This document shows positions 39,701-51,000 of a stretch of 64,000 bases of DNA, piece after piece. Under the pieces are notes generated by a model. It searched no databases, was not told where the DNA came from, and was given only the letters and a program-made list of their open reading frames with translations. Every line of letters begins with the position of its first letter. Within the stretch, counting starts at the first letter, position 1. The DNA is from Amphiura filiformis (lineage: Eukaryota; Echinodermata; Ophiuroidea; Amphilepidida; Amphiuridae): the NCBI RefSeq assembly GCF_039555335.1, contig NC_092646.1:34935380-34999379 (forward strand), written 5' to 3'. The translations under genes were made by a program, and so were the position numbers.

Positions 39701-42655
39701 ACAAACGGGTAAAAGTTACCAAAACTTTAAATGCGATTATCTCAAAATGGACATTTTCGTGATACGTCACTATGTCATCCGACCAACGAATTATACACCC
39801 TGTATATTTGATTTATTAACATGGTGTATCTGGTGTTAATTTTAATAACCCCAATTGTTCAAAATCTCAACATCTAAAACATCTTCACCCTGGTGTGGCA
39901 GTGACGTCAACGCGTTGACGCAGCTGTTTCGCTCGCGCATATATTTGAGCGAATGCCGGCGATTTGAGGCTGCGCCCAATGAAATGCGCACTGACGTCGT
40001 GAGACATCATGGTGAAAAGCTATAGGATAAATATCACAACAGAGGCCTGGGCGATACATTGAAATACGACGAGTAACTATTTGTTTTCATGGCATTCGAA
40101 AAGACTGCATTAAAATCGCTGAAATTGATCAAGTTATATAGCCAAAAAAGTACTTTTTAGAGTTTGATGCTTCAAAATTGTACATTTTCTCTCATTATAT
40201 GACATTTTTGTTGTAATAGTACCAACATTCATACACACGGCTTCGGTTTTTAGTAAATATTCGCCCTATCATATTATAACTTTCAGCTTCGAGGGCGCAC
40301 TGTCATTTTAAGGTGTTTACGGTTCAGTGCGTTAAAACAAGAAAAGTCTCAGGTCAACCTATGTTGAATTTTTGATCATTTGGCATCTAAATCATATAGT
40401 TTCACCTGATATTAGTGGCATTGAACTGTGAGAGTTCTGAATATGAGAAAATTCCACCCGAAATTAGCCATATTACCATTGAAACCCGTGTAATACATAA
40501 TTAGTGGTATTTAACCTATAGCCACGCTTGATCTTAGTGATACTCTGCCAGTTCATATCAGGATGACGGATCAACACAAGTGCATAAATGTGCCAAAAAT
40601 ATGAAAGAAGAATAACCTCGTTTATGCGAAATCCTTGTGTTTAAATATAGGTCCAATTACCTTCATCTATAACATCGAGGAAATAACCTCTCGTTTGCCT
40701 GGTTTTCCGGTCTCTGCAAAATTCAATGCGGATTCAATTCAATTCAAGGATACCAACTTAAAAAAAATTGTATGTATAATTCAATTTGTTTCTTTAAGAT
40801 TATTTTGGGTCGCATTTCTTCTTCTGTCGCCTTCCCCAAAAGCCCCCCCTCAATATACGCCCATGCACAACATCCTAACACAACGAGGACCTCGTCCTTA
40901 ACCCCCTCTATTGCTAAACGTTAAAGGTACGTTCAATATTTACGCCGAGTGGAAATCTGAATTTTGTGCTTGTATCATGAGGGAGGAATGTAAGTAAAAG
41001 GGGAAAATAAGGGGAAATACAAAAATTGCGAATGGACGCAAAGCCGAGGGGGGAACTCAAATTTTTTGTCAATTTTGTTATAAAAAACACAACCACCGGC
41101 GTAAATATTAAACGGTCCCTAATTAACAAAAAAGTAGTGGACTTATCTACAATTAACATTGTACAGGTTATATCAAAATGAAACTATTTTCAGTGATTAT
41201 ATACAAGACTGCCTCATCCATACCGCGGATGAGGGCATGTTGCCTGTTGGGGTCGACGCTAGGTCAGGAGCGAACTCAAAAAATAGCGCAATAGCACGAG
41301 CGTACACAACTGAAACTTCGCGCGTAAGATAAGCGATGTCGCCAGGTCTGAACATTGTACCGGCGTTAGCCGAATTCAAGTACGGATAGAGAGCACATGC
41401 ATGGAATATTCCCATCTATGTGTTATTAATCTATGGCATCATCAACTGCAACACATAGATTAATCTTATGGGAGGTCAAAAATCTTTAAATTCTGCCCAT
41501 TTTAAGAGGATGAAATATTACATTTGGATGAAGTGAAGCAGGCATGTCAATAAATATCACTACCATGGCTAACGATTATTTTGATATAGCCAGTAGGTTA
41601 TTAGCTTGTAAATTTAAATTAAAAAAAACTGCGTATAACATGCATGGTAAATTGATATTCATTGTTCTTACAAGTAGGAGATGCGATTGTCCGTATCTCC
41701 CAGGAATATAGTCCAAACTGAGTCATCATAATGCAAATTTCTCTCGGTGTGACTTCCTGATGAAGTACCTCCACTACCACCTGAATATAGAAGAGGACAT
41801 AAAGTCATAAACATCCTAAACATCGTGTGCATACCATCGTAAGGCAATATAATCAAATTAGTTTGATCTTTCGATTGACCACCGATGCTTGGTCGATCCT
41901 TATTATTCAAAAAACTAATTAATTGACTAATAATGTTAACTTAACTGTGATTACATGTGAATTTGTGCATGTAATGATATTGACCGATAAAGGTTTACCA
42001 GTAATTCTGATTAACTAAATGATGCAGATAGTTAATCAATAACAAGCATCGAAGCAGCATCGACGGTCGATCCAAGTATCTAACAAGTTTGGTTCTGGTG
42101 CAACGATTAATGGTTATTAGGCAATCATTGTGGCACCTAAAACCCTCCATTATCTTCGAGCTGATTACAAATGAATTGAAATAGCTGCGACTTTTAAATT
42201 CGGGTATTTTACTTTACAAACACTCCTGTGTTGTTAATATTGAACACAATTGGACGAATGGGGTATCAAAATGCGCGTAAATTAACCATCCTTATTTTTA
42301 TGTTGAAATATTGTGAAAAAAAGATTAGTTCTGAAGCTATAGGCGTATTTATAAAAGCTTTGTTACTTTTTGTGCAGTCTTTATAACAATAGACATCAAG
42401 TGACTAAAGTTCTGAGTGTAATGTTTTGAAGAATATTATTTCCTTACCCATGTTACCTCCATAGTTTCCACCATATCCGCCCGAATGGGAACCATCCACA
42501 TTGACATTAATAGGTGTGTCACCGCCTCTGTTGTAATTCAATACTGCCATTACCATTCCAGCCGCAGCTATAATACCGACAAGAAGTACCAGGATACACA
42601 GGAGGACAAAAACACTGCCTCCTCCATCTTCTTTTGCGTATTTTCCTTGTCCCAT
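33742..42655 (-). CDS. Gene 3: SBP_bac_3-like type II membrane protein lacking exon 6 (possible pseudogene)
   Basis: Eight exons: 42655-42448, 41780-41672, 40713-40661, 38564-38451, 37173-36986, 36694-36604, 35895-35770, 33788-33742 (TAA). They total 936 nt (311 aa), in frame. The 87-nt exon 6 of the other four genes is absent from the 36695-36985 interval. Since it is phase 0 at both ends, splicing exon 5 to exon 7 keeps the frame but removes 29 residues, including the LVAGLESGE stretch before VDAIFISG, part of lobe 2. All remaining splice sites look intact and no stop is seen, so it is either a recent exon loss, a working truncated form or an assembly artefact. Anchor, linker (GGSGGTSSGSH), C-x6-C, GFSITMDR, TRRGNPGG, NPDNLSGIKIG and MRKDSLMKKWWDPAF are otherwise typical. 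The 3' flank matches genes 2 and 4. Confidence 0.72.
33978..34637. mobile_element. 660-bp palindromic MITE at TTAA, intron 8 of gene 3
   Basis: Arms of about 310 bp. TTAA duplicated at 33974-33977 and 34638-34641. Gene 2 has the empty site (TTTGCTTAAGGTTAC, about 12572-12586) and gene 4 nearly so (TTTGCTTACGG). Tips begin GGGGTGGGG and end AGATCCC. Confidence 0.8.
36068..36230. mobile_element. Short TIR MITE, intron 7 of gene 3
   Basis: GGACAAAATTAATAAGACTAG at the left and ACTAGTCTTTTGAGTCTC at the right. A related copy is at the same intron position in gene 4 (47262-47400), so it probably predates the duplication. A left-end fragment lies at 13758-13800 in gene 2. Confidence 0.65.
36826..36919. 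repeat. 94-bp hairpin where exon 6 of gene 3 should lie
   Basis: Two 45-nt arms with one mismatch, loop of 4 nt, beginning CCAGACCATCAAG and ending CTTGATGGTCTGG. Immediately right of it (from 36920) homology with gene 4 intron 5 resumes at ATTCATTACCCATATG. Confidence 0.85.
37225..37571. mobile_element. Palindromic MITE at TTAA, intron 4 of gene 3
   Basis: AGGGGTACTACACCCC at the left and GGGGTGAAGTACCCC at the right, flanked by TTTAAA. Gene 4 shows the empty site (GCGGTTCAAATGCAC at about 49524). Confidence 0.8.
37848..38142. mobile_element. 295-bp MITE, intron 4 of gene 3
   Basis: TIRs AGTCTCCTCCACAGCCAGTT and its inverse; CAGTTTGGTTACGCTCCCTCC present at both ends in opposite orientation. 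Contains two TGACGTCA-like sites. Confidence 0.7.
38565..40660. other. Intron 3 of gene 3
   Basis: No exon seen apart from the flanking ones. 39190-39410 is an imperfect palindrome with arms round TAGTCTCAATTGTGGTATACC. Repeated GACATACTGACGTAT motifs occur between 38960 and 39065. Confidence 0.4.
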
Positions 42656-42877
42656 TTTAAGCTACTATTTTCAACTCCTTTGCATCTACAATCTGCAGAA
42701 TGTAGGGACAACTATAAATATACAGTAAACGCGTCCAGCCGTATGATCGTCGTTGTTGTTTATTTGGGTCAGGTCAGTGTTTGCTCGGATATGGTTGATG
42801 ATTTCAAATTAACCTATATTTGCAGTTGTTCAAATAATTAGAACCATATATAGGATTGGAAAACGTGTGACCGTTGT

Positions 42878-42894
42878 AGATTTTGCGCCCAAAT
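42878..42894 (-). promoter_or_regulatory. Conserved upstream 17-mer, gene 3
   Basis: Same sequence 223 bp upstream of the gene 3 start codon, with the GTGACC neighbour retained. Confidence 0.5.
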
Positions 42895-43316
42895 CGCCCG
42901 CCAATTCGTTTCAAATGAAACACTCATATTGTGCTATCCCAGTTGAAATCCACACACCTCTATAGGGAATACATTACCTTAATATTCTGCACAGGGGTGT
43001 GAGTTGTCGGATTGCCTGAATGAGTGACTCCACTTGAAATGTACGCCCCATGAGTGGGATATTAATATCATGTCTTCTACAGGGGGGTGTATGGATTTCA
43101 ACCGGAATAGCTTATTGTTACCACCTTGAAATACAGAACTTCGAATGAAGTGTAATCTTGTCGGTATAATATTTGAATATGTGTGGTAATATCATTATGA
43201 ATTGGGTGTGTTTGCATGGGACGGGGGTCGGTGTGTGTGTGTGTGTGTGGGGGGGGGGGGGTGTGGGATGGGGTGGGGATGTGAGTGTGAGTGCTTGTGA
43301 ATAAATTATCACTTTT

Positions 43317-43444
43317 AAGCTGAATTTATACTCCATCGCTGAGCGACGAGCGATTGGCATTTGACCAATAAGGTAGCGCGCTTTTCCCAACGCAACAAAA
43401 AGCGCAAATCACAATTGCTCAGCGATGTAGTATGAATTCAGCTT
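43317..43444. mobile_element. 128-bp MITE, 3' flank of gene 4
   Basis: AAGCTGAATTTATACTCCATC at the left and GATGTAGTATGAATTCAGCTT at the right. One substitution from the copy at 54562-54689; flanking sequence is also shared, so they were duplicated with the gene. A divergent relative is at about 58310-58450. Confidence 0.75.
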
Positions 43445-43523
43445 TATACTTGCTCTTCTACTATCTTCATGGAATTAAATAACGTACGTGAAAGCAATTG
43501 ACATTGATTAATTTTTCATTAAT

Positions 43524-43954
43524 TTTATTGGAAAGTTAATTTTATAAAAGAATATATTTAAACCTTTAGTATAAAAATAAATCGGCACTGTGGAATGAAA
43601 AATAATATTTATAGTACTGTTTGCTCCAAGTTCTACTCTACGTCAGCTGCAACGTGAACATGACGTCATCACTTTATGCGATCCCTTTGTTTTATAAGCA
43701 TGAGCAACCACCGTCAATCATCGCTGATCCGAACGCTAACTGTCATGTTCAGAGATGTTATGTTGCCTCTATAATACTTATAGAGTTGCGGCCGCATATT
43801 GTCGGCGGTTTTGTTTGTGACGTCACATCTCCCGTTGTTGATTGCACATACTGAACAAATTGTGTCAAAATGTCTCGTAAAGGTCTTGACTTATTTGTAG
43901 CCAGAGGTAAAGAGTTTCATCTTCCATAAAAATATATATCCGGAGTGATTTAGA
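43524..43954 (-). other. Probable 3' UTR of gene 4 with poly(A) signal
   Basis: Follows the gene 4 stop and aligns with the gene 3 3' flank. Minus-strand AATAAA at 43524-43529. The equivalent signal downstream of gene 5 is at 54768-54773, about 1.26 kb after its stop. Confidence 0.45.
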
Positions 43955-45049
43955 TTAAAGATTGACGCATGTGTCAACAGCGGTATCTCCCAACTTGAAT
44001 CCTGCGAGAAAGAGATATAAGCAGACACGTAAGATTAGCTAAGACTCTTTTAAATACAGTTTTATTACAGATTGACTTGAAATATGAGATTAAATGTATT
44101 TTATAACGTTAGACTAACATTGTGTTTCACCTTTTCATGTCAACAATAATATTTATAGTTCCTTTTTTCAAATTATGGTAATTTAAATGGACAATCAAAT
44201 TTGCTTACGGTTAACTACAAGAAACATATAAAAATCGTATAAAAGACGTATAAACTTGTTCTCTAAAACCAAGTTATCTCAGCAATTGAATATCCCAGTG
44301 AGAAAAATGTTGGTTGCGTTGGATATATAATAAAAGACAGAGATAAAAACACTAGTTCGCGTCTGAAATTCTGACAACTAGACAGAAAATGCCGTACTGC
44401 CCAGGTCGGCAACCAATCACGGCGCGGCGCACATTTGCCCTGACGTCAGAGGCGATTTAGTCTTTTTTTATCTCTATCTTTCATTTTAACTTTACATTTT
44501 TTGTATGTTTATACATCCGTTTGAATAGCTTTCGGTTGCACAATGTTCACGAGATCAAACACGTGCATTTCTCCTTTTTGCATTGTGCTATAAACCGATC
44601 AAAGAAATAATATCACCATTTATCAGAACCAAATGCAGTACCGATTACATTTAAAACCCCGTTTTGGGGAGCATTTTGGAGAATCTTGCATGACAAAAAA
44701 ACACTTTGTTATTTTATCGATATCCTGATTGTGGAACGTTAATTTGGACATCTAACTCCGAGGGAGGCACTCAACTCAAAAATTTGGTAGGGGCGTACGG
44801 TGCAGAGCGCTAAACTTTGGGAACTAAGAACTGATTTGGTGCAAAATATGGGCTTGATGAACTTAAGTCTCAACATGTTCTAAGGGGGTTTTGAACTAAA
44901 ATTGCGGCAAATTATCGGGTTTGGAGCTAAAATACTCAAAGTGTTTCCCAAATTAAGCTAAATATCTATTTGTTTGAAGATCAATGAACTGGCGCATGGT
45001 GCAAATGTGGGTCTTAAGGGTACATGACATATTGTTGGTCGAAGCAACC

Positions 45050-45084
<35 letters not shown>

Positions 45085-48000
45085 ACTCGATTTTCATCAT
45101 GTTCATTATCTAGATCAATATATTATGAAAAATAACACCTTGATGTTTTGCTAAAGTTCATTCTACAAATCCTATAATTTGCAAACTTGCTTAATTCATT
45201 GTTGTTAGTGAGATATATATGTTTTACAAAAGTGTTGTTAATGTTTCAGCCCTCTTTACAAGATAACTCAAGAACCACCTACAATAGTATTTTGTGATAT
45301 TTGAATTCTTCTAAACGCTCGCTATGAAATGAGCAATGCAAAAGCTTACTACCATTTGCAAGATGCTGTGAACTACCAAATCACAACAGTTTAAAATAGT
45401 TAATAACCTTAAGGAACTGCCGGAGAGCCTGAAAAGGTGATCCTTGACCGCCGCGCCGCACATACCCGTACCACCTAACCCCCTTTACATGACCTCCGGG
45501 ATCTAAATACCTACATTACTTCTCAACTTTCTGGCACTCGCTATTCCATTTCATTTTACTCCAAATTGAAGCTAATAATTGTCAAAAACAAGGTTTTCTC
45601 CATCGGTACGTCCGAAATTCCAACCGACAAGCTTGTTTATTCTATTGCGCCATTATGCTGACGCGGTTGTAATCACCTTATTGCATCAAATATAAGTGTA
45701 CATCTTCTTTCCTGTTCATTTCTTTCTTGCTTATAATTTGATTAATTAGCTGACTGCAATGATTGATTGTTTTTCCAGTTTATATAATTCCGAAATGTGC
45801 AGGCTTACTAAGTCTTGTACATGAATATTTTTCACAAATCGATTTTCAAATATTGTTTTTTTTAAATAATTATTGTTGTTGTAGTTACGCATATTATTGC
45901 GTAATCGGGGCAATAGCAGCACTGATTTATTTCATCAAAGATATCAAGCATAATGTATAATAATCAACAGGAAGGAAAACAAGCAAGATACACCAACTTG
46001 ATGTGGGGAAACAAGTAAAAAACAGACTAGACAATATGCAGGGGGGGGGGGGCAAAAACAGCAAATGTAGACATTAGAAGTAGGTAAAGTTCGATCGCCA
46101 AAAATGACCATTTCCAAGGCTCACAAAAGTGCTAAACCTGCAAAAACAACAAGGATCAATAGGAATACAATGGTGCACTAGAACAAGTGATGAAAATCAC
46201 TGTGCACATAGACAGGCTCGGTAAACCAAACACCCGATGTAGGCACAGTTCGATGGCCAAAATTGCCAATTTCAGAGCCCATCAGAAGTGTTGGCAAAAC
46301 AGTACAAAAGTACACTGGAGCAGATAACTAAGTAGACAAAAAACAACCGACGTTTCGAGCAGATAGGACAGGGACAGACAACAAAATATAAAAGCAAACA
46401 ACGAAAACTACATGATGTAGTTTAAAAACAAATTCAAGTCTAAAACTGTAGGCCTGTTCAAATAGAACTCAGTAGCAAACAAGATTATTATAACTCAGAG
46501 CAAAATAATATGTCTTACCTCTATGAAACACAGTTTACTACCAGTTTACGCAGTTTTTGCCCCCCTGCATATTGTCTAGTCTGTTTTTTACTTGTTTCCC
46601 CACATCAAGTTGGTGTACCTTGCTTGTTTTCTTTCCTGTTGTTCATATTCATGGTTTATTATCTTGTATCATTTATTGATCCTTGATGTGTTTTTTCTTC
46701 CGTTGCATTCACCATTACCCACTTTTTTATAATCAACACATTTTTCCCGATATGATGGCGTAGCGTCATGAGAGACTTGGGAAGTCCCCCAGTTGACTTT
46801 AAAATTTAGCAAATCCCATGGGAAAATTGCCGAAAAACGGCTCGTGCCCCCATCAGGCCCGTTTCCCTGTGCCAATCAACGGGTTGTAATAGTAATGTAA
46901 AATGAGCATGCAGTGTATAAAATATCCCTGAGAACACATAAAATGTACTCACCATGAGAAGAAGGGTCATCTATATCATTACAGATTTCACGGTAGGCTC
47001 TTGATTCGATAAGCTTCTCAAAGGCTGGATCCCACCATTTCTTCATCAGAGAATCTTTGCGCATCATTATTGCATCTCCTGTAAACAAGAGAAGCTTTCT
47101 GTTTTAAGTCAAGAGTGATATTTGATTTGACTAGATATAAATCTATAAATATGCAGTACCAGTTTTAAGTATTTATATAGTGCAAGCTGTTTCAGATACA
47201 AATTGGATATAATATTAGTTGGATACGTTTCATTGCTATATTACCCATCCTTTTATAATCAAGGACAAAATCTAAAAAACTAGTTCGCGTCTGACGTCAG
47301 GGCAAAGGCTCGGCGTGATTGGTGACCTGCGCAATGCAGCATTTTCGGTCTAGTTGATAGGACGTCATACGCAAACTAGACTTTTAAGTCTCGAATTATA
47401 CCTCTAAATGAATACAAGCAGACGGCATTAACCTAGAAGGAATTACTAGACCATTTTCAAGCCTCAAATTGGAATTTTATGCTGTTTGGTCAATTTGTGG
47501 AATAATTGGGAACACAATGTTGTACCAAATATCTCTGAATTTTGCTAAAATCTAAGCAAGAAACACAGTGGAAATTCTAACATTTGTTTCACATCACCTT
47601 AATGTTAATTTTATTTCATAATGTAATTATATAGTATAAAGAACACAAGATGCAGCACATACCTCCTAATAAACACGGTTCATATTCCCTGACTAATTCA
47701 AGACTTCCATCCTTAGCCCTTCCTAGTTCACCTGAGATAAATATAGCATCGACCTACAAAAACAAATCATTGCATGAAATATTAATCATAGATAAATTTG
47801 TTTATACTAGCGACCACTATCCTCCTGCAAAAAAGGATTACCAACATGACCAATGCACTGATTTACTAAATAAGCTTATTAGATTGAACTAAATCATAAT
47901 CTTCTTTGTTTTGCTCCTCGCCTCTATATGTTTTATCTCCTTCTTTACCTTAGCTCTCTTTCATCTACCAAAAGGTAATTACCCCCTTTAAATCATGGCC

Positions 48001-51000
48001 ATCATTCCTAAAACGTTGATTGTATTTGTATGCCAAATTTGGAATATGCAGTCGAAGGAGAATTTGTTTATGCGTATTATGACAACTTATTTACTCCAAT
48101 GATCCCAATATTGATGTCGCAGCGTACGTTTTAATTAAAGTAACCCGAATTGTTCACGTTGCATTCTCTCCTGGCATTAACACAAAAGTAACTATTTTCT
48201 ACCTCGCCACTTTCGAGCCCTGCTACCAGTGAATTCAAATTATCGTCTGTGAGATATTCAATCACTTGGTCATCTCTAAGTTCGTAACCCTGCATGAATG
48301 ATAAAAAAGCAATACACAGTTAATGCACGTAATGTTTGTGAACCTTAATCGACTGTATGTACACGGACCAGAAAACAAATATTATCTCATTTTTATAAAA
48401 AAAAGTCCAAGAGTCAAATTGTTTGTTATTAAAATATATCAAAGTGATCGAACGGCTAGGCGAAAGCTCCTGTCCATTTGCACCCAGCTACGCGTCGCGA
48501 CGGTGGAACAAAGTGGAGGGCAGTGTCGGATATAGAAAATGTACATAAATGGCCGCGACGTAGTGTTGTCTGAGGGAGGATGTGCCTCCTGCGAAGTGAG
48601 AAACTTATGCAAAATGACGGCCCAACTGTAGTCATTCGTTGGACCATTTTGGTACTATTATTGTATTGTGTATACTTGAAGTTTGAAAAGCCGAAAACTG
48701 ATGAAACAGTTAAAGCCATTCGTGGATATCATTGTTTTCACAAGGATTATTGTATAAATTATATAATAGTGTTGGGTTCCAAAATCAGAAGCGAATAGCG
48801 GAGTGTCTGTGAGGAACCCGGTCGAAAAAGTGTGTGTGTGGTGTGTGAGAGTGTGTCCCGCCGAGTCCACCGCCATTATTTGCATCCCAAAGGTAAGCTT
48901 GGTCTTTCCCTGTAATTCATTACCCATATGTCTCCGATAAAATTCGTGTGTTTGACTGCTAACGCCCCGAATAACGTACCGTGACACTGAAGATACAAAA
49001 GGCATTGGCCCACCATGTACTTAGAATACCGATCTTGATTCCGCTCAGGTTGTCTGGATTAACACGACCTGGGTTACCACGACGAGTCAGCATCACAGGT
49101 TTGTTAGCCTTAATTAAAGGAAGTGAAAACTTGGTGGAACGGACTCTGTCCATAGTGATGGAAAAACCTGATAAGAGAGGATGTATGTGACAATTCGCCG
49201 TAGAAGTGACGTAGTTAATCGGATGAACTACCATAGCAATAGAGGAATACAATTTTGACTATATCGCCCTGCACTACACCGTTCACGTGTTACCGATGCA
49301 TTGAGCCATATATGTCAAAAAAGCTGATCACTCGCACCTGTAAGATTAGTATCTTTGAAAAGAGCGGTGTGTATTCAAACTATGTTTGCTGACATACACA
49401 GGTGATTAGTGCAATCTGCTTGTAGTGCAGGGCGATCATTTCAAAATTGTATTCCTCTCTTGCTATGGTAGGTAATCCGAGTATAACGTCACTTCTACGG
49501 CGAATAGAGAGTCTGCGAAATGCGGTTCAAATGCACAACATTTAACGTCTAGAGGATTATAGAGGATTATCTATTCAAAACCACTATGCCATGGAAGCTT
49601 TTAGAAGTCAAAAAGTAAATTATGCAAAAAAAACGCGTTAATTTAAGAAGAATAGTTTTAATATTTCACAAGTTATATTCGTTCTATTTATACCAATGAT
49701 AGATTGTAGATACTAAAACATACTTTTAGTTTATATACTATGCTTATTGAGCCAAAGAATGTATTATATATAATGCTTCATTGATGTTTAGTCTTGTGCC
49801 ACCTAAATCAAGAACCAACCAACGTATTTTTTGACTTACCCATACAACCGTCAAACCATCTATCGAGTAGTCCTCGTTGTGGAAATCCATCAAACCAGCA
49901 ATCTCCTGGATTGGCGTGAACAGTCTCGCAATTCTTTCCCGCAATTTTACAAACTTTAAGGAAAGAAGATTAGATAATTGATAGCGTTCCATTCAGCGGA
50001 GTGATTGTCTTGCAACATCGTAATATTTGAATGCTTATAATTAATAGGGTTTCCCAGATTCCTTTTCCTTTGACCCCAGACGCATGTGAAAAATCCAGAG
50101 CATACGCATAATACAAAAGTTGTTACTTACCAATACCAACCATTGGAGCTCCAGGCAAAATTCCGGGGGGCAAATTTGGAAAATATGTATGCGGCGTCTT
50201 TAAGCGTTGAGTGTACGCCAGCGATATGAGACTGCGCCCAATGAAATGCGCACTGACGGCCGGGACTGACGGCATTGCCACATCATGGTGAAAAATATAT
50301 ACATTTGATCTTACTGATAACTTTCGATTTCATATAAGATTGTCCAAAACATTGAAGAAGGATAACCTTGTTTATACAAAATCTTCGTGTTTAAATATCG
50401 GTCCAATTACCTTCATCTATAACATCGAGGAAATAACCTCTTGACTGCCTGGTTTTCCGGGCTCTGCAAAATTCAATGCGTAAATTCATTACACGGTGGC
50501 GCCGTGTTTAGCGATAGGTTTGGACATTTGATTATAATTTATTATAATTTAATTCAATGTGTTTGTGGGTATAAGGACAACACGGGGGGTAATTATTATA
50601 ATTATAGGCGCTACCAACCCTTCTGTCTCCTCCTTCTTTTACACTAATGGATAACACGCCGACACAACGAGGACCTCGAGCATGACAAGGACTTAGACAC
50701 GGGTCCTCGAAACGAAATTCCTTTTGAAAAATCCTAAACGGGGTCCTAATCCATGTCATATGTAAACCCCCTCTAGGCCTATACCTAAACGTTAAAGGAA
50801 CGTTCAATATTTTCACCGGGCGTGTGTTGGGTTTTTTTAATTCAAAAATTTAAGAAACCCCTTTCTAGATGTGTGTGTTTAAAACACAAATATGCAATTT
50901 ATGTCAATTTGGATACTTGGATAAGTTGTTAGTGTGGACCGAAAAAAATTGTCATGGACAATCAAATTTGGCTCTTTTCTTAAAAAATGTTCATTTTTGC

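Noticed and set aside
45860-45960. Plus-strand hydrophobic mini-ORF (YYCVIGAIAALIYF) also present at about 12840-12960
   Set aside because: Both copies lie in the duplicated intron 8, where surrounding non-coding sequence is equally conserved; tails differ and no partner exon was seen.
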